This document shows positions 47,489-57,013 of a stretch of DNA of 64,000 nucleotides, in pieces. Source of the stretch: Oscillospiraceae bacterium. Lineage in GTDB: Bacteria > Bacillota > Clostridia > Oscillospirales > Acutalibacteraceae. The stretch covers positions 1-64,000 of the forward strand of contig SVPW01000003.1 in assembly GCA_015065645.1 (NCBI GenBank), in the 5' to 3' direction. The translations under genes were made by a program, and so were the position numbers. Below the pieces are notes generated by a model. The model was not told the DNA's origin. It saw only the letters and a list, made by a program, of their open reading frames with translations, and ran no database searches. Position 1 is the first letter of the stretch, and each line of letters starts with the position of its first letter.

Positions 47489-50400
47489 TTAATCTGCTAA
47501 CATTTTTTTAATTCTTACAAGGTCTTTAACATTGTTTTTGCCGTCTGTATTAATATCAGCACAAACGCTGTCAATCATATCTTCTGTACCTAAAATGTAC
47601 TGTCTGATATAAAGTACATCCTGTGCGTCAATATCTCCGCTTGCATCAATATCGCCAACGGTAAGTATTAAACGATGCTTTGCACCTACGGGGGTGTTGT
47701 ACCAATTTTCGGTGGTGAAGCCTAACTCTTCAACACTTAAAGCACTATTGTAATCGCCGTTTGAACCAACGCTTATATTAGTACCGTCTGTTGCGGTGTT
47801 TACAATGCCTGCTGTGGTGTAGACATTGGTTATAATGCGTGTTGTTGCTGAATCATTACATCTTCCGATAACGGCACCTTTCCATTTGCTTGTTGTAAGA
47901 GTACCTGCAAATATGCTGTTTTTAACCTGTACGCCGCTTGCGTTGGTGGCATATGCATAACCGATAAATCCGCCGCAGGTGCTTTGCCCGTTGGTGCTCT
48001 TGTTGGTAATATCAGCATCGGAATAGCAGTTTTCGATTACAAGACCTGCAATGCCTGTATTACGCTTGTTTGTAGTACCCACAAATGAGCCTGCACCCGA
48101 AGCACTTGATATATTTTTAATTACTGCAACTGTGGAATTTGTGATATAGATATTGCTGTAATGGCTTGGTGTGTTTTCCAAGGTTTCGGCACTTCCTGCA
48201 ACAACACCTATAAAGTTTTGGTTTTTGGTGTTGGTTACCGAAACATTTGCGTTATCAAACACAATGTTTTTAACGGTAGCACCGCGGGTTGCGGAGAACA
48301 ATCCTAAAAATACCTGACCGGTGGCTGTTCCTGTTGTATAGTTAATAGTAAGGTTTTTGATTGTGTAACCATTACCGTCAAATGTACCGCTAAATACTGA
48401 GAATGCAGGTGTCTTTGTTTTGTCGTAGGTATTATTTATATCACCAATCGGTGTCCAATTTTCGTATGAGGAAAGGTCAATATCATTTGCCAAAATATAT
48501 TTACCGTCAAGCGGATAATTGGCGTCAACACCTATTTTTGCAAGGTCTGCACCTGTTTTAATTACAATATAATCGGCGTAAACAATATCATATTCGGCGA
48601 TTTTGAGTACAGGGCCGTATTCGCTGTCTACCCATTTGTCCGAAAGACCGAGACTGCTTACGGTTGCGGCTGTGAGCTGTTCGGTAGTAAGCTTTGTACC
48701 GCTTATCGGATAAATTGCTTCTGCAGGGGCGGTTTCGGTATACTTATCGGAATTTGAGTAGCCGTTTGTAACGGTGGTAACAGGATTTACTGTTTTTCCT
48801 ATAAGACCGCCGCGGCGTGAATTACCAATACCGCTTACAGTACCGTCAAAAATACAGTTGGTAATAACAATGGGGTTTTTGGTGTTGTATGCGTAGCCGC
48901 CAAAGCCACCGGGACAAATCTGACCGCCGCCGTTTGCCGCACTTATATCGGCGTTAGAATAACAATCAATAAACTGTGCACCTGCATTGCGGTTGTTTGT
49001 GTATTTACGGTTTATACCGCCTGTTATTGCACCAACACCGGCTACATTATAAGCAGATGGCACAGAAACTGTACTGTTAATAACAGCGATATTTGAATAT
49101 ACTGTGGAATTGCCTGCGGTATCGGCTTCGCTGTCACCCGAAATAACGCCTGCAAAGCAGTATTCTTTACTGTTGCTCAAAGTAACCGAAGCATTCTTCA
49201 TAACAAGACTTCTGATTGTAGCACCGATAGTATGAGCGAAAAGTCCTCCCGAAAGATGCTCTGAACCGTCATCCGGTAACTCTGTTATATTAACAGTCAT
49301 ACCGTTTATTGTGTGACCGTTTCCGTCAAAAAGACCGGCAAAGCCGTTTTCGCCGAGGGTCATTTTACCAATCGGTGTCCAATTGCCATAGCTTGAAAGG
49401 TCAATATCTGCCATAAGTGCATAGTTGCCGTCAAGCGGATAATTTTCATCAATACCTATTTTTGCAAGGTCTTGTGCGGTGTGTATCGGAATACATGTTT
49501 TAGACTGCGAATCGGCAAATGCCCAAGCATAGCTGTTGGCATTATTAAGCTCGCTGACCTTGAGCGAAACTGTGCCGTCAGGTACGGTTAATGCGTTGTT
49601 TTCACCGCAAACGGTATTTATGGTATATGTGTTGCTGTTTGAAACAAGGAAGTTTCCAATATACCATTTGCAGTCATACTTTGTAAGGTCTGCAAGTCTG
49701 CCGTTTACAGTTGCGGTAAGGGTAGAGCCTGTTATAATATCATCGGAAGAGGAGCTTATGCTTACATTCATATCAACAGTGCTGTCCTTGCGGGTTAAAA
49801 CATAGCTTGCTGAAGGAATCCAATAACCCTCTGTACTGTCGGTGTAGTTGTAAAAATGTCTTGCTTCAAATTCAATACGGTCATCATAAACACGGCAGTA
49901 TATACCCTCGCTTATGTAAACAGTTTCAGGCTGTTCAATACGGTGGAAGCAGCCTGTGTTAATGTATGTTGGGGTATTATCACCCATCATAAGGCAAACA
50001 GGGTCATAAAGGAAGTTTGCGTGTGTATGACCTGAGAAATACAATACGTTCGGGTATTTGTTAAGGATTTTCTGGAAAGCATCGCTGTCATTCATATGGC
50101 ATTTTCCGTTGTTTGTAACGGTTGTAACCGTTCCTGCGGTTTGGAAGTGACCTAAAATAAATGTCGGTTTTCCGCTTTCAGCATCAGCCTTTAAAAGACC
50201 CTCAAGCCAAGCAAGCTGCTCTTCACCCACTTGGAAGCCGTTATAAGGAGTAGAAAGGTATATAAAATGATAGCCTGCAATATAGGTATCATACCAATAA
50301 ATACCGCTTTCCTTATCTATCGGCTGAATTGAGTTTATAATACTTTCTGGATATGTACCGTTAGAAATGCTTTGATTTAAAAGGTTAATTTTACTCTCAA

Positions 50401-51175
50401 AGAAGTTAAGCCAAGCGGAATTGTCGCCGTTTGTACCTAAAGTGATATCGTGGTTGCCGTTTGTGTACCAAATTGGGTATGCTCCCTGCAAATTAGAAGA
50501 TGATAAAACATCGTTTGCGTAGGTATAATCATATTCATCGGCGATCCAATAGTTGGTATCAGGAATTTGTGCACCCTGAACCACATCACCAATTATGGAA
50601 ACACCAACAACATTATCACCCTCGGCACGCTTTTGGTCAATAAGATCTTTAAGCATATCAAAACGCTGTACCATAGACTCCTTGCCCATAACCGCATAGT
50701 TGCCGTTAGACTGTGAGTTCATAGCGTGGTTGATGTGTGTGTCAGAAATGAAGAACATTGAAAAATCGTCATCGTTGTCAAGATTCTGCTTATTAAGCGG
50801 AATGTCAACAAAGTTTTCAATAGCTTCGTTTTCGATGGAAACCTCCATTATAACCCTTGTTGCACCTTTTGGAATAAGCAGATTGCCGGAAATGGTATAT
50901 CCTGCAATTGCTGTTGCACCGTCCATTTCGGCAAAGTGGGTGTAACCGTCAAGTCTGAAGCCGTTTTCTCTTGCCCAAAAAAGCTTTACACCGGTGATGT
51001 CCTCAACGGCAATCGGACCTACGTATTTAATAACACCGTCAGCATTAGCGGTGAAATCATTTGCAAAAACGTAAGAAACGTAAGGTGGATAAGTGGGGGT
51101 TGCAAATATGCTCATTGTAGGCACCGCCCCAAAAACAAGCATAACACAAAGAATTAAAGCAAGTAATTTTTTCAT
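47489..51175 (-). CDS. Secreted modular protein: metallophosphoesterase, two GLUG-like repeat regions, C-terminal type I dockerin-like domain
   Basis: Signal peptide; FFISDTHINHAM, YTNGNHDITLG, FSGHTHANF; repeated 'LAKIGxDxNYPLDGxYxLxxDIDLSSYxNWTPIG'; GDIDASGDIDAQDVLYIRQYILG...ADINTDGKNNVKDLVRIKKML. Confidence 0.88.
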   Translation of the reverse strand: MKKLLALILCVMLVFGAVPTMSIFATPTYPPYVSYVFANDFTANADGVIKYVGPIAVEDITGVKLFWARENGFRLDGYTHFAEMDGATAIAGYTISGNLLIPKGATRVIMEVSIENEAIENFVDIPLNKQNLDNDDDFSMFFISDTHINHAMNSQSNGNYAVMGKESMVQRFDMLKDLIDQKRAEGDNVVGVSIIGDVVQGAQIPDTNYWIADEYDYTYANDVLSSSNLQGAYPIWYTNGNHDITLGTNGDNSAWLNFFESKINLLNQSISNGTYPESIINSIQPIDKESGIYWYDTYIAGYHFIYLSTPYNGFQVGEEQLAWLEGLLKADAESGKPTFILGHFQTAGTVTTVTNNGKCHMNDSDAFQKILNKYPNVLYFSGHTHANFLYDPVCLMMGDNTPTYINTGCFHRIEQPETVYISEGIYCRVYDDRIEFEARHFYNYTDSTEGYWIPSASYVLTRKDSTVDMNVSISSSSDDIITGSTLTATVNGRLADLTKYDCKWYIGNFLVSNSNTYTINTVCGENNALTVPDGTVSLKVSELNNANSYAWAFADSQSKTCIPIHTAQDLAKIGIDENYPLDGNYALMADIDLSSYGNWTPIGKMTLGENGFAGLFDGNGHTINGMTVNITELPDDGSEHLSGGLFAHTIGATIRSLVMKNASVTLSNSKEYCFAGVISGDSEADTAGNSTVYSNIAVINSTVSVPSAYNVAGVGAITGGINRKYTNNRNAGAQFIDCYSNADISAANGGGQICPGGFGGYAYNTKNPIVITNCIFDGTVSGIGNSRRGGLIGKTVNPVTTVTNGYSNSDKYTETAPAEAIYPISGTKLTTEQLTAATVSSLGLSDKWVDSEYGPVLKIAEYDIVYADYIVIKTGADLAKIGVDANYPLDGKYILANDIDLSSYENWTPIGDINNTYDKTKTPAFSVFSGTFDGNGYTIKNLTINYTTGTATGQVFLGLFSATRGATVKNIVFDNANVSVTNTKNQNFIGVVAGSAETLENTPSHYSNIYITNSTVAVIKNISSASGAGSFVGTTNKRNTGIAGLVIENCYSDADITNKSTNGQSTCGGFIGYAYATNASGVQVKNSIFAGTLTTSKWKGAVIGRCNDSATTRIITNVYTTAGIVNTATDGTNISVGSNGDYNSALSVEELGFTTENWYNTPVGAKHRLILTVGDIDASGDIDAQDVLYIRQYILGTEDMIDSVCADINTDGKNNVKDLVRIKKMLAD

Positions 51176-51316
51176 ATAATTTTTCCTTTCATATAATATT
51201 TAAGTATAAATACCACAGATAAATTATACAAAATTCAATAAAACTTGTCAAACGGTTTGCCATAAACTATCATTTTGAACAAATAAAAGATATAGTTATA
51301 GGATTTATTGCAAAAT

Positions 51317-51352
51317 AAACCGCCTGTTTTTAAGTTAAAAAACAGACGGTTT
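51317..51352 (-). terminator. Intrinsic terminator
   Basis: AAACCGCCTGTTTTT / AAAAAACAGACGGTTT between minus-strand genes. Confidence 0.6.
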
Positions 51353-51359
51353 AAATAAT

Positions 51360-52610
51360 TTAACGGATATATTCCTTAATATCGTCAATTCCGTATTCAA
51401 GCTCTTCTATATCAGAACGGTTGTGCCATTTACCGTGTGTGAAATCGGGAACCGAAAGTACAGCCCCGCCCATGCTGATGGATTGCTCACTCAAAGCCGT
51501 AATGCTCATATAAAGTGCGGCATCGTAAACATCTATCGGAGGGCGTACATTTTTTGAAACAGCTTCATAAAATGCGTGGAAAACCATCCAATCCATACCG
51601 TCATGTCCGCCACGGGGAACATAATTTTTCCAAAGGGTATGTAGGTATTTATCTTCATACTCTGCGGCATTGCCCCAAAGCTTTTTGGGCTCCCATTCAA
51701 ATTTGTTGTGCTCTCCGTCAATAAACACGCTGTCGGTATCCTCAAAGTAAGCACCCTTTGTACCTCTTATAGTAAAGCCTCGTGAATATGCACGGGGGAG
51801 TGTGGTATCAAGCACTATCGTAACGGTTTGTCCCTTTGCGGTTTTCATAATAGTAGTAACAACATCGCCTTGAGCAAATTGGGCATTGTAAAGCGGATCA
51901 CTTTCTTCACGGTTTTGAGTGATGTATTCGTGAAGTCCCTTTGAGCAGGAAGCTGTTGACGAAAGGCTTAAAATGCGGTTGCCGTTGTTTATATCAAGAA
52001 TTTTTGCAATAGGGCCAAATTCGTGGGTGGGATAATTTTCACAGTTGCGGTTCATATAGTTTCGCAGTCTGTAATGACGGTTTTCCTTTCCGTTGGAAAT
52101 TTCATAGCGCAGATCGTGGTGATAACCGCCCTCACAGTGAACAACATCGCCCAAAGCACCTTGGCGGTACATATTAAGCGCCATAAGCTCACGCTTGCCG
52201 TAACAGCAGTTTTCAAGCAACATACAGTGAACACCGGTTTCCTCGCTTGTATTTACAAGTCGCCAGCAATCCTCGATACTGTAAGCACCTCCTACCTCTA
52301 AACCTACATATTTTCCTGCCTTCATAGCGGCAACGGCAATATCAATATGTGCTTCCCAAGCGGCAGAAATAATAACTGCGTCAATTTCTTTTATGTCAAG
52401 CACCTGCTTGTAATCGGTGGTTACAAAGGGGCGCTCACAGCCTGCATCAACAAGTGCCTTTGCGGCGTCATTGGCACGGTCTTCGTAAAGATCGCAAACC
52501 GCAACCGTTTCAATAAGACTTTCTTCTGTTTGCATAGGCAGTAAAACAGCCTTTAAAAGACCCAATCCTCTGCAACCGAAGCCAATCATTCCGTATTTAA
52601 GCTTTTTCAT
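51360..52610 (-). CDS. Gfo/Idh/MocA family oxidoreductase
   Basis: YGMIGFGCRGLGLL, AMKAGKYVGLEVGGAYSIEDCWRLV. Confidence 0.92.
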   Translation of the reverse strand: MKKLKYGMIGFGCRGLGLLKAVLLPMQTEESLIETVAVCDLYEDRANDAAKALVDAGCERPFVTTDYKQVLDIKEIDAVIISAAWEAHIDIAVAAMKAGKYVGLEVGGAYSIEDCWRLVNTSEETGVHCMLLENCCYGKRELMALNMYRQGALGDVVHCEGGYHHDLRYEISNGKENRHYRLRNYMNRNCENYPTHEFGPIAKILDINNGNRILSLSSTASCSKGLHEYITQNREESDPLYNAQFAQGDVVTTIMKTAKGQTVTIVLDTTLPRAYSRGFTIRGTKGAYFEDTDSVFIDGEHNKFEWEPKKLWGNAAEYEDKYLHTLWKNYVPRGGHDGMDWMVFHAFYEAVSKNVRPPIDVYDAALYMSITALSEQSISMGGAVLSVPDFTHGKWHNRSDIEELEYGIDDIKEYIR

Positions 52611-52721
52611 ATCAAAAACACCTCATAATGAAATTTCTACTTGTAATATAACACGACTGATATTATAATATAATATAAAAATAGTCAAAATTACTTAGAA
52701 TTTAGCTCAGGAGGGGTATTG

Positions 52722-53540
52722 ATGTACGAATTCACACCGATAAATAGGGTAATAACTGTGGAATCGGTTGTAACGGCAATAGATGTTGTTCGTCCTAAAA
52801 ATTTTTTCTTTCCGGGTGAAATGCATGATTTTTGGGAGGCTGTAATGGTTCTGGAGGGCGAGGCTACTGCAACAGGTGACGAAAGGGTGTATAACCTATC
52901 TGCGGGTCAGCTTCTTTTTCATAAGCCGCTTGAGTTTCACAGAATCTGGACTTCCGACCATTCTCAACCCCACCTTATGATAATATCCTTTCGTGCTACG
53001 GGGGATGGTATGCGCTTTTTTGCAGAAAAGTGCTTTAATATAGAGTCCGAATTACAAAAGGTGTTTAAAAAAATATGTAATATGATACGAAAAACGGTTG
53101 AGGCATATAAGGAAGGAGAAAAAAATTATCCCCTTTATTCAAGTAGGACTGCTGCTATGTTAGAGGATTTTTTGCTTTCTATCACAGATGCCGATGCTCT
53201 TGCACCCGAAAAACCCACCACAAAGGAGAAGCTTTACCGTGAAATTGTGAGAATTATGGATGAGCATTGCTGTGAAAGCCTTTCGGTAACCCAACTGTCA
53301 AAGCTATGTAATATGAGTGTAAGTAGTATGAAGCGGGTTTTCAGCAGTTTTTCGGATATGGGAATTGCTAAATTTTTCCTTTCACTTAAAATCCGCCGTG
53401 CAATGCAACTGCTTGATGAGGGCAAAAATGCCTGTCAGGTAGCTCAACTTGTGGGCTTTGATGAGGTTTCGTATTTTCATACAGCCTTTAAGCGTGAAAC
53501 AGGAGTCACACCCATGCAATACCGCAAAACGGGGAAATGA
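52722..53540 (+). CDS. AraC family transcriptional regulator
   Basis: N-terminal cupin-like region; two HTH: LSVTQLSKLCNMSVSSMKRVF, ACQVAQLVGFDEVSYFHTAFKRETGVTPMQYR. Confidence 0.93.
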   Translation: MYEFTPINRVITVESVVTAIDVVRPKNFFFPGEMHDFWEAVMVLEGEATATGDERVYNLSAGQLLFHKPLEFHRIWTSDHSQPHLMIISFRATGDGMRFFAEKCFNIESELQKVFKKICNMIRKTVEAYKEGEKNYPLYSSRTAAMLEDFLLSITDADALAPEKPTTKEKLYREIVRIMDEHCCESLSVTQLSKLCNMSVSSMKRVFSSFSDMGIAKFFLSLKIRRAMQLLDEGKNACQVAQLVGFDEVSYFHTAFKRETGVTPMQYRKTGK

Positions 53541-53617
53541 TGTTGGCCTCAACAATTATTTACAGAACGGATAGATCCGTTTCATTCGATGTAATAATAT
53601 TTTTTGCAAAAAAATCT

Positions 53618-53706
53618 AATCCCCCTTGTGAAAGGGGGATGTCTTGGCGTAAGACAAGACAGGGGGATTCAGGGAAGTGTAACCGCTTGCGGTGGATGAG
53701 GGAATA
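53618..53706. repeat. MITE-like/intergenic palindromic element
   Basis: AATCCCCCTTgtgaAAGGGGGAT, GTCTTG...CAAGAC, then GGGGGATT and ACCGCttGCGGT; nested alternative stems. Confidence 0.55.
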
Positions 53707-53813
53707 CTATTATAATATACTATCTGTAAAAAACATTGACAATAATTGTTTGTTGTTGTAATATAAAGCTGTAATTCAAATGGCGGAATTATAAATTTTA
53801 AGGAGTTGTATTT

Positions 53814-55670
53814 ATGAAAAAACAAGGCTTTTTACAAAGTCGAATTTCCCGCTTTGTGGTTCTTGCGCTTATTGTGGCACTTGTAACCTTTGGCGGAACA
53901 TTTGCGGCATTGGGTGCTGAGGAAGTAGCTGATGTATCTGCAGAAACAAAGGCTGGCTCAACCGTTGTTGTTGAGGTTGAAGATGGGGACACCTATAACT
54001 ATGACCTTGGTGTTACCGAACTGCCTGAAGAGGAATCTGAAGGCCCCGTTTCCGGTTCGGCTTACGATTATGTTAATAATTATGCCGATAATATCGGAAG
54101 TGATAAGAATTTCGATAAAAATATCGAAACAGCACTTGGTACTATCCGTGAGGAAGTTCCTTATTATGCTACCTTCTGGGCACTTGTTCCTCCAATAATT
54201 GCTATTTTGTTGGCGCTTATTACTAAAGAAGTTTATTCTTCTTTATTTATTGGTATACTTGCAGGTGGTGTTATCTATGCTAACTTTGATTTTGAAACCA
54301 CAATGGTTCATACTCTGCAGGATGGCTTTATTGCAAGCATTGCCGATACATATAATATAGGTATAATAATATTCCTGGTACTTTTGGGTGCTTTGGTTGC
54401 TATGATGAACAAAGCCGGCGGCTCACGTGCTTTCGGCCGCTGGACCACCAAGCATATCAAGAGCCGTGTGGGCGCACAGCTTGCAACAGTTGTTCTCGGT
54501 GTACTTATCTTTATTGATGACTACTTTAACTGCTTAACAGTAGGCTCGGTTATGCGTCCCGTTACAGATAAGCATAAGGTTTCCCGTGCAAAGCTTGCTT
54601 ATTTGATTGATGCCACAGCTGCTCCTATATGTATTATTGCTCCTATTTCTTCCTGGGCTGCTGCTGTTGCAGGTTTTGCAAAGGGTTCGGGTGCGGCAAG
54701 CGGTATGTCACTGTTTATAAGTGCAATCCCCTTTAACTTCTATGCTTTGCTCACTATTGGAACAATGATTTTCCTTGCTGTTACAAATACTGATTTCGGT
54801 CCTATGAAGAAGCATGAATTGAATGCTCTTGCAGGTGATTTGTTTACATCGGGTGAGAAAAATGAAAACGATGATGAGACAGAGGCAAACGAAAAGGGTC
54901 GTGTTTGTGACCTTGTTGTACCGGTCATCGTTCTTATCATCACTTGTGTTCTCGGTATGATTTATTCCGGTGGTTTCTTCTCCGGTGAAGACTTCATCAC
55001 CGCTTTCTCAAACAGCGATGCTTCCGTAGGTTTGGTTATAGGTTCATTTGCGGCTATTATATTCACCGTTATATTCTATCTTTGCCGCCGTGTACTTTCC
55101 TTTAAGAAATGTATGGATTGTCTGCCAGAAGGCTTTAAGGCAATGGTTCCTGCTATTATGATTCTTTGCTGTGCTTGGACTCTCAAGACCATGACCGATT
55201 CTCTTGGTGCTAAGATATTCATTTCTCAGCTTATCGAAGGCTCTGCAGGCACATTGCAGCTCTTCCTGCCTGCTATCATCTTCCTTATTGCTGTTGGTCT
55301 TTCCTTCTCAACAGGTACCTCATGGGGAACCTTTGGTATCCTTATCCCGATAGTTCTCAGCGTATTTGGTGCTGCTGATGGTAACATTACAATAGTTGCA
55401 GTTTCTGCTTGTATGGCAGGTGCGGTTTGCGGTGACCACTGCTCTCCCATTTCCGATACTACCATTATGGCGTCTGCAGGTGCACAGTGTAACCATATAA
55501 ATCACGTTTCAACACAGCTTCCGTATGCGTTGATGGTTGCAGGCGTTTCCTTTGTGAGCTACATTATTGCAGGATTTATCCCCAATGCATTTATCTCGTT
55601 GCCGATAGCTTTAGTGCTTATGTTTGCAACACTTATGGTAATAAAGCTTGTTGGTTCAAAAAAGAAATAA
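53814..55670 (+). CDS. Na+/H+ antiporter, NhaC family, with N-terminal extracytoplasmic extension
   Basis: IFIDDYFNCLTVGSVMRPVTDKHKVSRAKLAYLIDATAAPICIIAPISSWAA; SFSTGTSWGTFGI; GDHCSPISDTTIMASAGA. Confidence 0.9.
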   Translation: MKKQGFLQSRISRFVVLALIVALVTFGGTFAALGAEEVADVSAETKAGSTVVVEVEDGDTYNYDLGVTELPEEESEGPVSGSAYDYVNNYADNIGSDKNFDKNIETALGTIREEVPYYATFWALVPPIIAILLALITKEVYSSLFIGILAGGVIYANFDFETTMVHTLQDGFIASIADTYNIGIIIFLVLLGALVAMMNKAGGSRAFGRWTTKHIKSRVGAQLATVVLGVLIFIDDYFNCLTVGSVMRPVTDKHKVSRAKLAYLIDATAAPICIIAPISSWAAAVAGFAKGSGAASGMSLFISAIPFNFYALLTIGTMIFLAVTNTDFGPMKKHELNALAGDLFTSGEKNENDDETEANEKGRVCDLVVPVIVLIITCVLGMIYSGGFFSGEDFITAFSNSDASVGLVIGSFAAIIFTVIFYLCRRVLSFKKCMDCLPEGFKAMVPAIMILCCAWTLKTMTDSLGAKIFISQLIEGSAGTLQLFLPAIIFLIAVGLSFSTGTSWGTFGILIPIVLSVFGAADGNITIVAVSACMAGAVCGDHCSPISDTTIMASAGAQCNHINHVSTQLPYALMVAGVSFVSYIIAGFIPNAFISLPIALVLMFATLMVIKLVGSKKK

Positions 55671-55687
55671 GCTTTAATTAAAAATTA

Positions 55688-55719
55688 AAAACGGGAGGAG
55701 AAAAAACTCCTCCCGTTTT
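55688..55719 (+). terminator. Intrinsic terminator
   Basis: AAAACGGGAGGAG-AAAAAA-CTCCTCCCGTTTT. Confidence 0.85.
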
Positions 55720-55737
55720 GATTGAATGAGGTTTAAT

Positions 55738-56571
55738 ATGAAGAGAGAACTGGAAAAATATCAGCTTATAGAACGCAGTATTGTAAAAAAGTATCGTAAA
55801 TCTATATGGAATAATTTTATATCTGCCGTTAAAGAGTATGAGCTGATAAACGAGGGCGATAAAATAGCTGTTTGTATTTCTGGCGGTAAAGATTCTATGC
55901 TGCTTGCAAAATGTATGCAACAGCTTGCCCGTTACAGTGAGGTTCCGTTTTCTGTTGTTTTTCTTGTTATGGATCCCGGTTATGCGGATGAAAACCGTAT
56001 TCTTTTAGAACAAAACTCAAAAACTTTAGGGTTTGAACCGGTTATCTTTCAAAATAATATTTTTGATGTTGTTCACGATGCCGGCGGTTCGCCGTGTTAT
56101 CTTTGTGCCAGAATGCGTCGTGGTGCGCTTTATGATAAAGCCCGTTCTTTAGGCTGTAATAAAATAGCTTTGGGGCATCATTTTGATGATGTTATTGAAA
56201 CGGTGCTTATGAGCATGATGTATTCTTCCGAAATAAAGACCATGCTTCCAAAGCTTCACAGCACCAATTTTGAGGGGATGGAGCTTATCCGCCCTTTATA
56301 TAAGGTAAAGGAAAGGGATATTGTTTCATGGGCAAATTATAACGGACTTCGCTTTTTACAGTGCGCCTGTAAATTTACTGCCGATTCTGCACACCACGAA
56401 TCGCTTTCAAAGCGTAAGGAAACAAAGGCACTTATTGAACAGCTGAGAAAGGTTAATCCTGATGTGGATGATAATATTTTCCGTTCTCTTCATAATGTTA
56501 ATCTTGCCACTATTCCGGGTTGGCGTGACCGTGATTTGGGAGAGAGTCACTCATTTTTAGAAAACTATTAA
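55738..56571 (+). CDS. TtcA-family ATP pyrophosphatase (tRNA thiolation-like)
   Basis: VCISGGKDSMLLAK, CYLCARMRRGALYD, ALGHHFDDVIETVLM. Confidence 0.85.
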   Translation: MKRELEKYQLIERSIVKKYRKSIWNNFISAVKEYELINEGDKIAVCISGGKDSMLLAKCMQQLARYSEVPFSVVFLVMDPGYADENRILLEQNSKTLGFEPVIFQNNIFDVVHDAGGSPCYLCARMRRGALYDKARSLGCNKIALGHHFDDVIETVLMSMMYSSEIKTMLPKLHSTNFEGMELIRPLYKVKERDIVSWANYNGLRFLQCACKFTADSAHHESLSKRKETKALIEQLRKVNPDVDDNIFRSLHNVNLATIPGWRDRDLGESHSFLENY

Positions 56572-56590
56572 AAAGACAGCAAAAAAAAGC

Positions 56591-56619
56591 TTGACCTTTT
56601 GGGGGTACTGTGATATAAT
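56591..56619 (+). promoter_or_regulatory. Promoter of rpmG-secE-nusG-rplK-rplA cluster
   Basis: TTGACC - 17 bp - TATAAT. Confidence 0.75.
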
Positions 56620-56850
56620 GGTTGTACCTCTGGAAGGTTCTTTTTTTTTGGAAAAATTTTAAAAAAGAGCCCATTCTACGGGAAAATACTGCATCTTGTA
56701 GTGTGCTTTTCGGGCATTTCTTTATGTTGTGCTCGGTGCAGATGTGTATTTGCCCAATGAGGGAGGCGTTTACTTTTACGGTAGGTGCGGTTCGTCCGTT
56801 ACCCAAGGAGTAAAAGCAAAAAATATTTCCGTAAAGCGGGAGGTGCCGTT

Positions 56851-57000
56851 ATGAGAGTTAAAATCACTTTAGCTTGTACAGAGTGCAAGCAACGCAATTA
56901 CAACACTACAAAAAACAAGAAGAACGATCCGGACAGACTTGAGATGAATAAATATTGCAGATTCTGCCGGAAGCACACCGTACACAAGGAAACAAAGTAA
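56851..57000 (+). CDS. rpmG: 50S ribosomal protein L33
   Basis: [51 protein letters not shown] gggaggt. Confidence 0.97.
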   Translation: MRVKITLACTECKQRNYNTTKNKKNDPDRLEMNKYCRFCRKHTVHKETK

Positions 57001-57013
57001 GGAGGTCGAAGGA

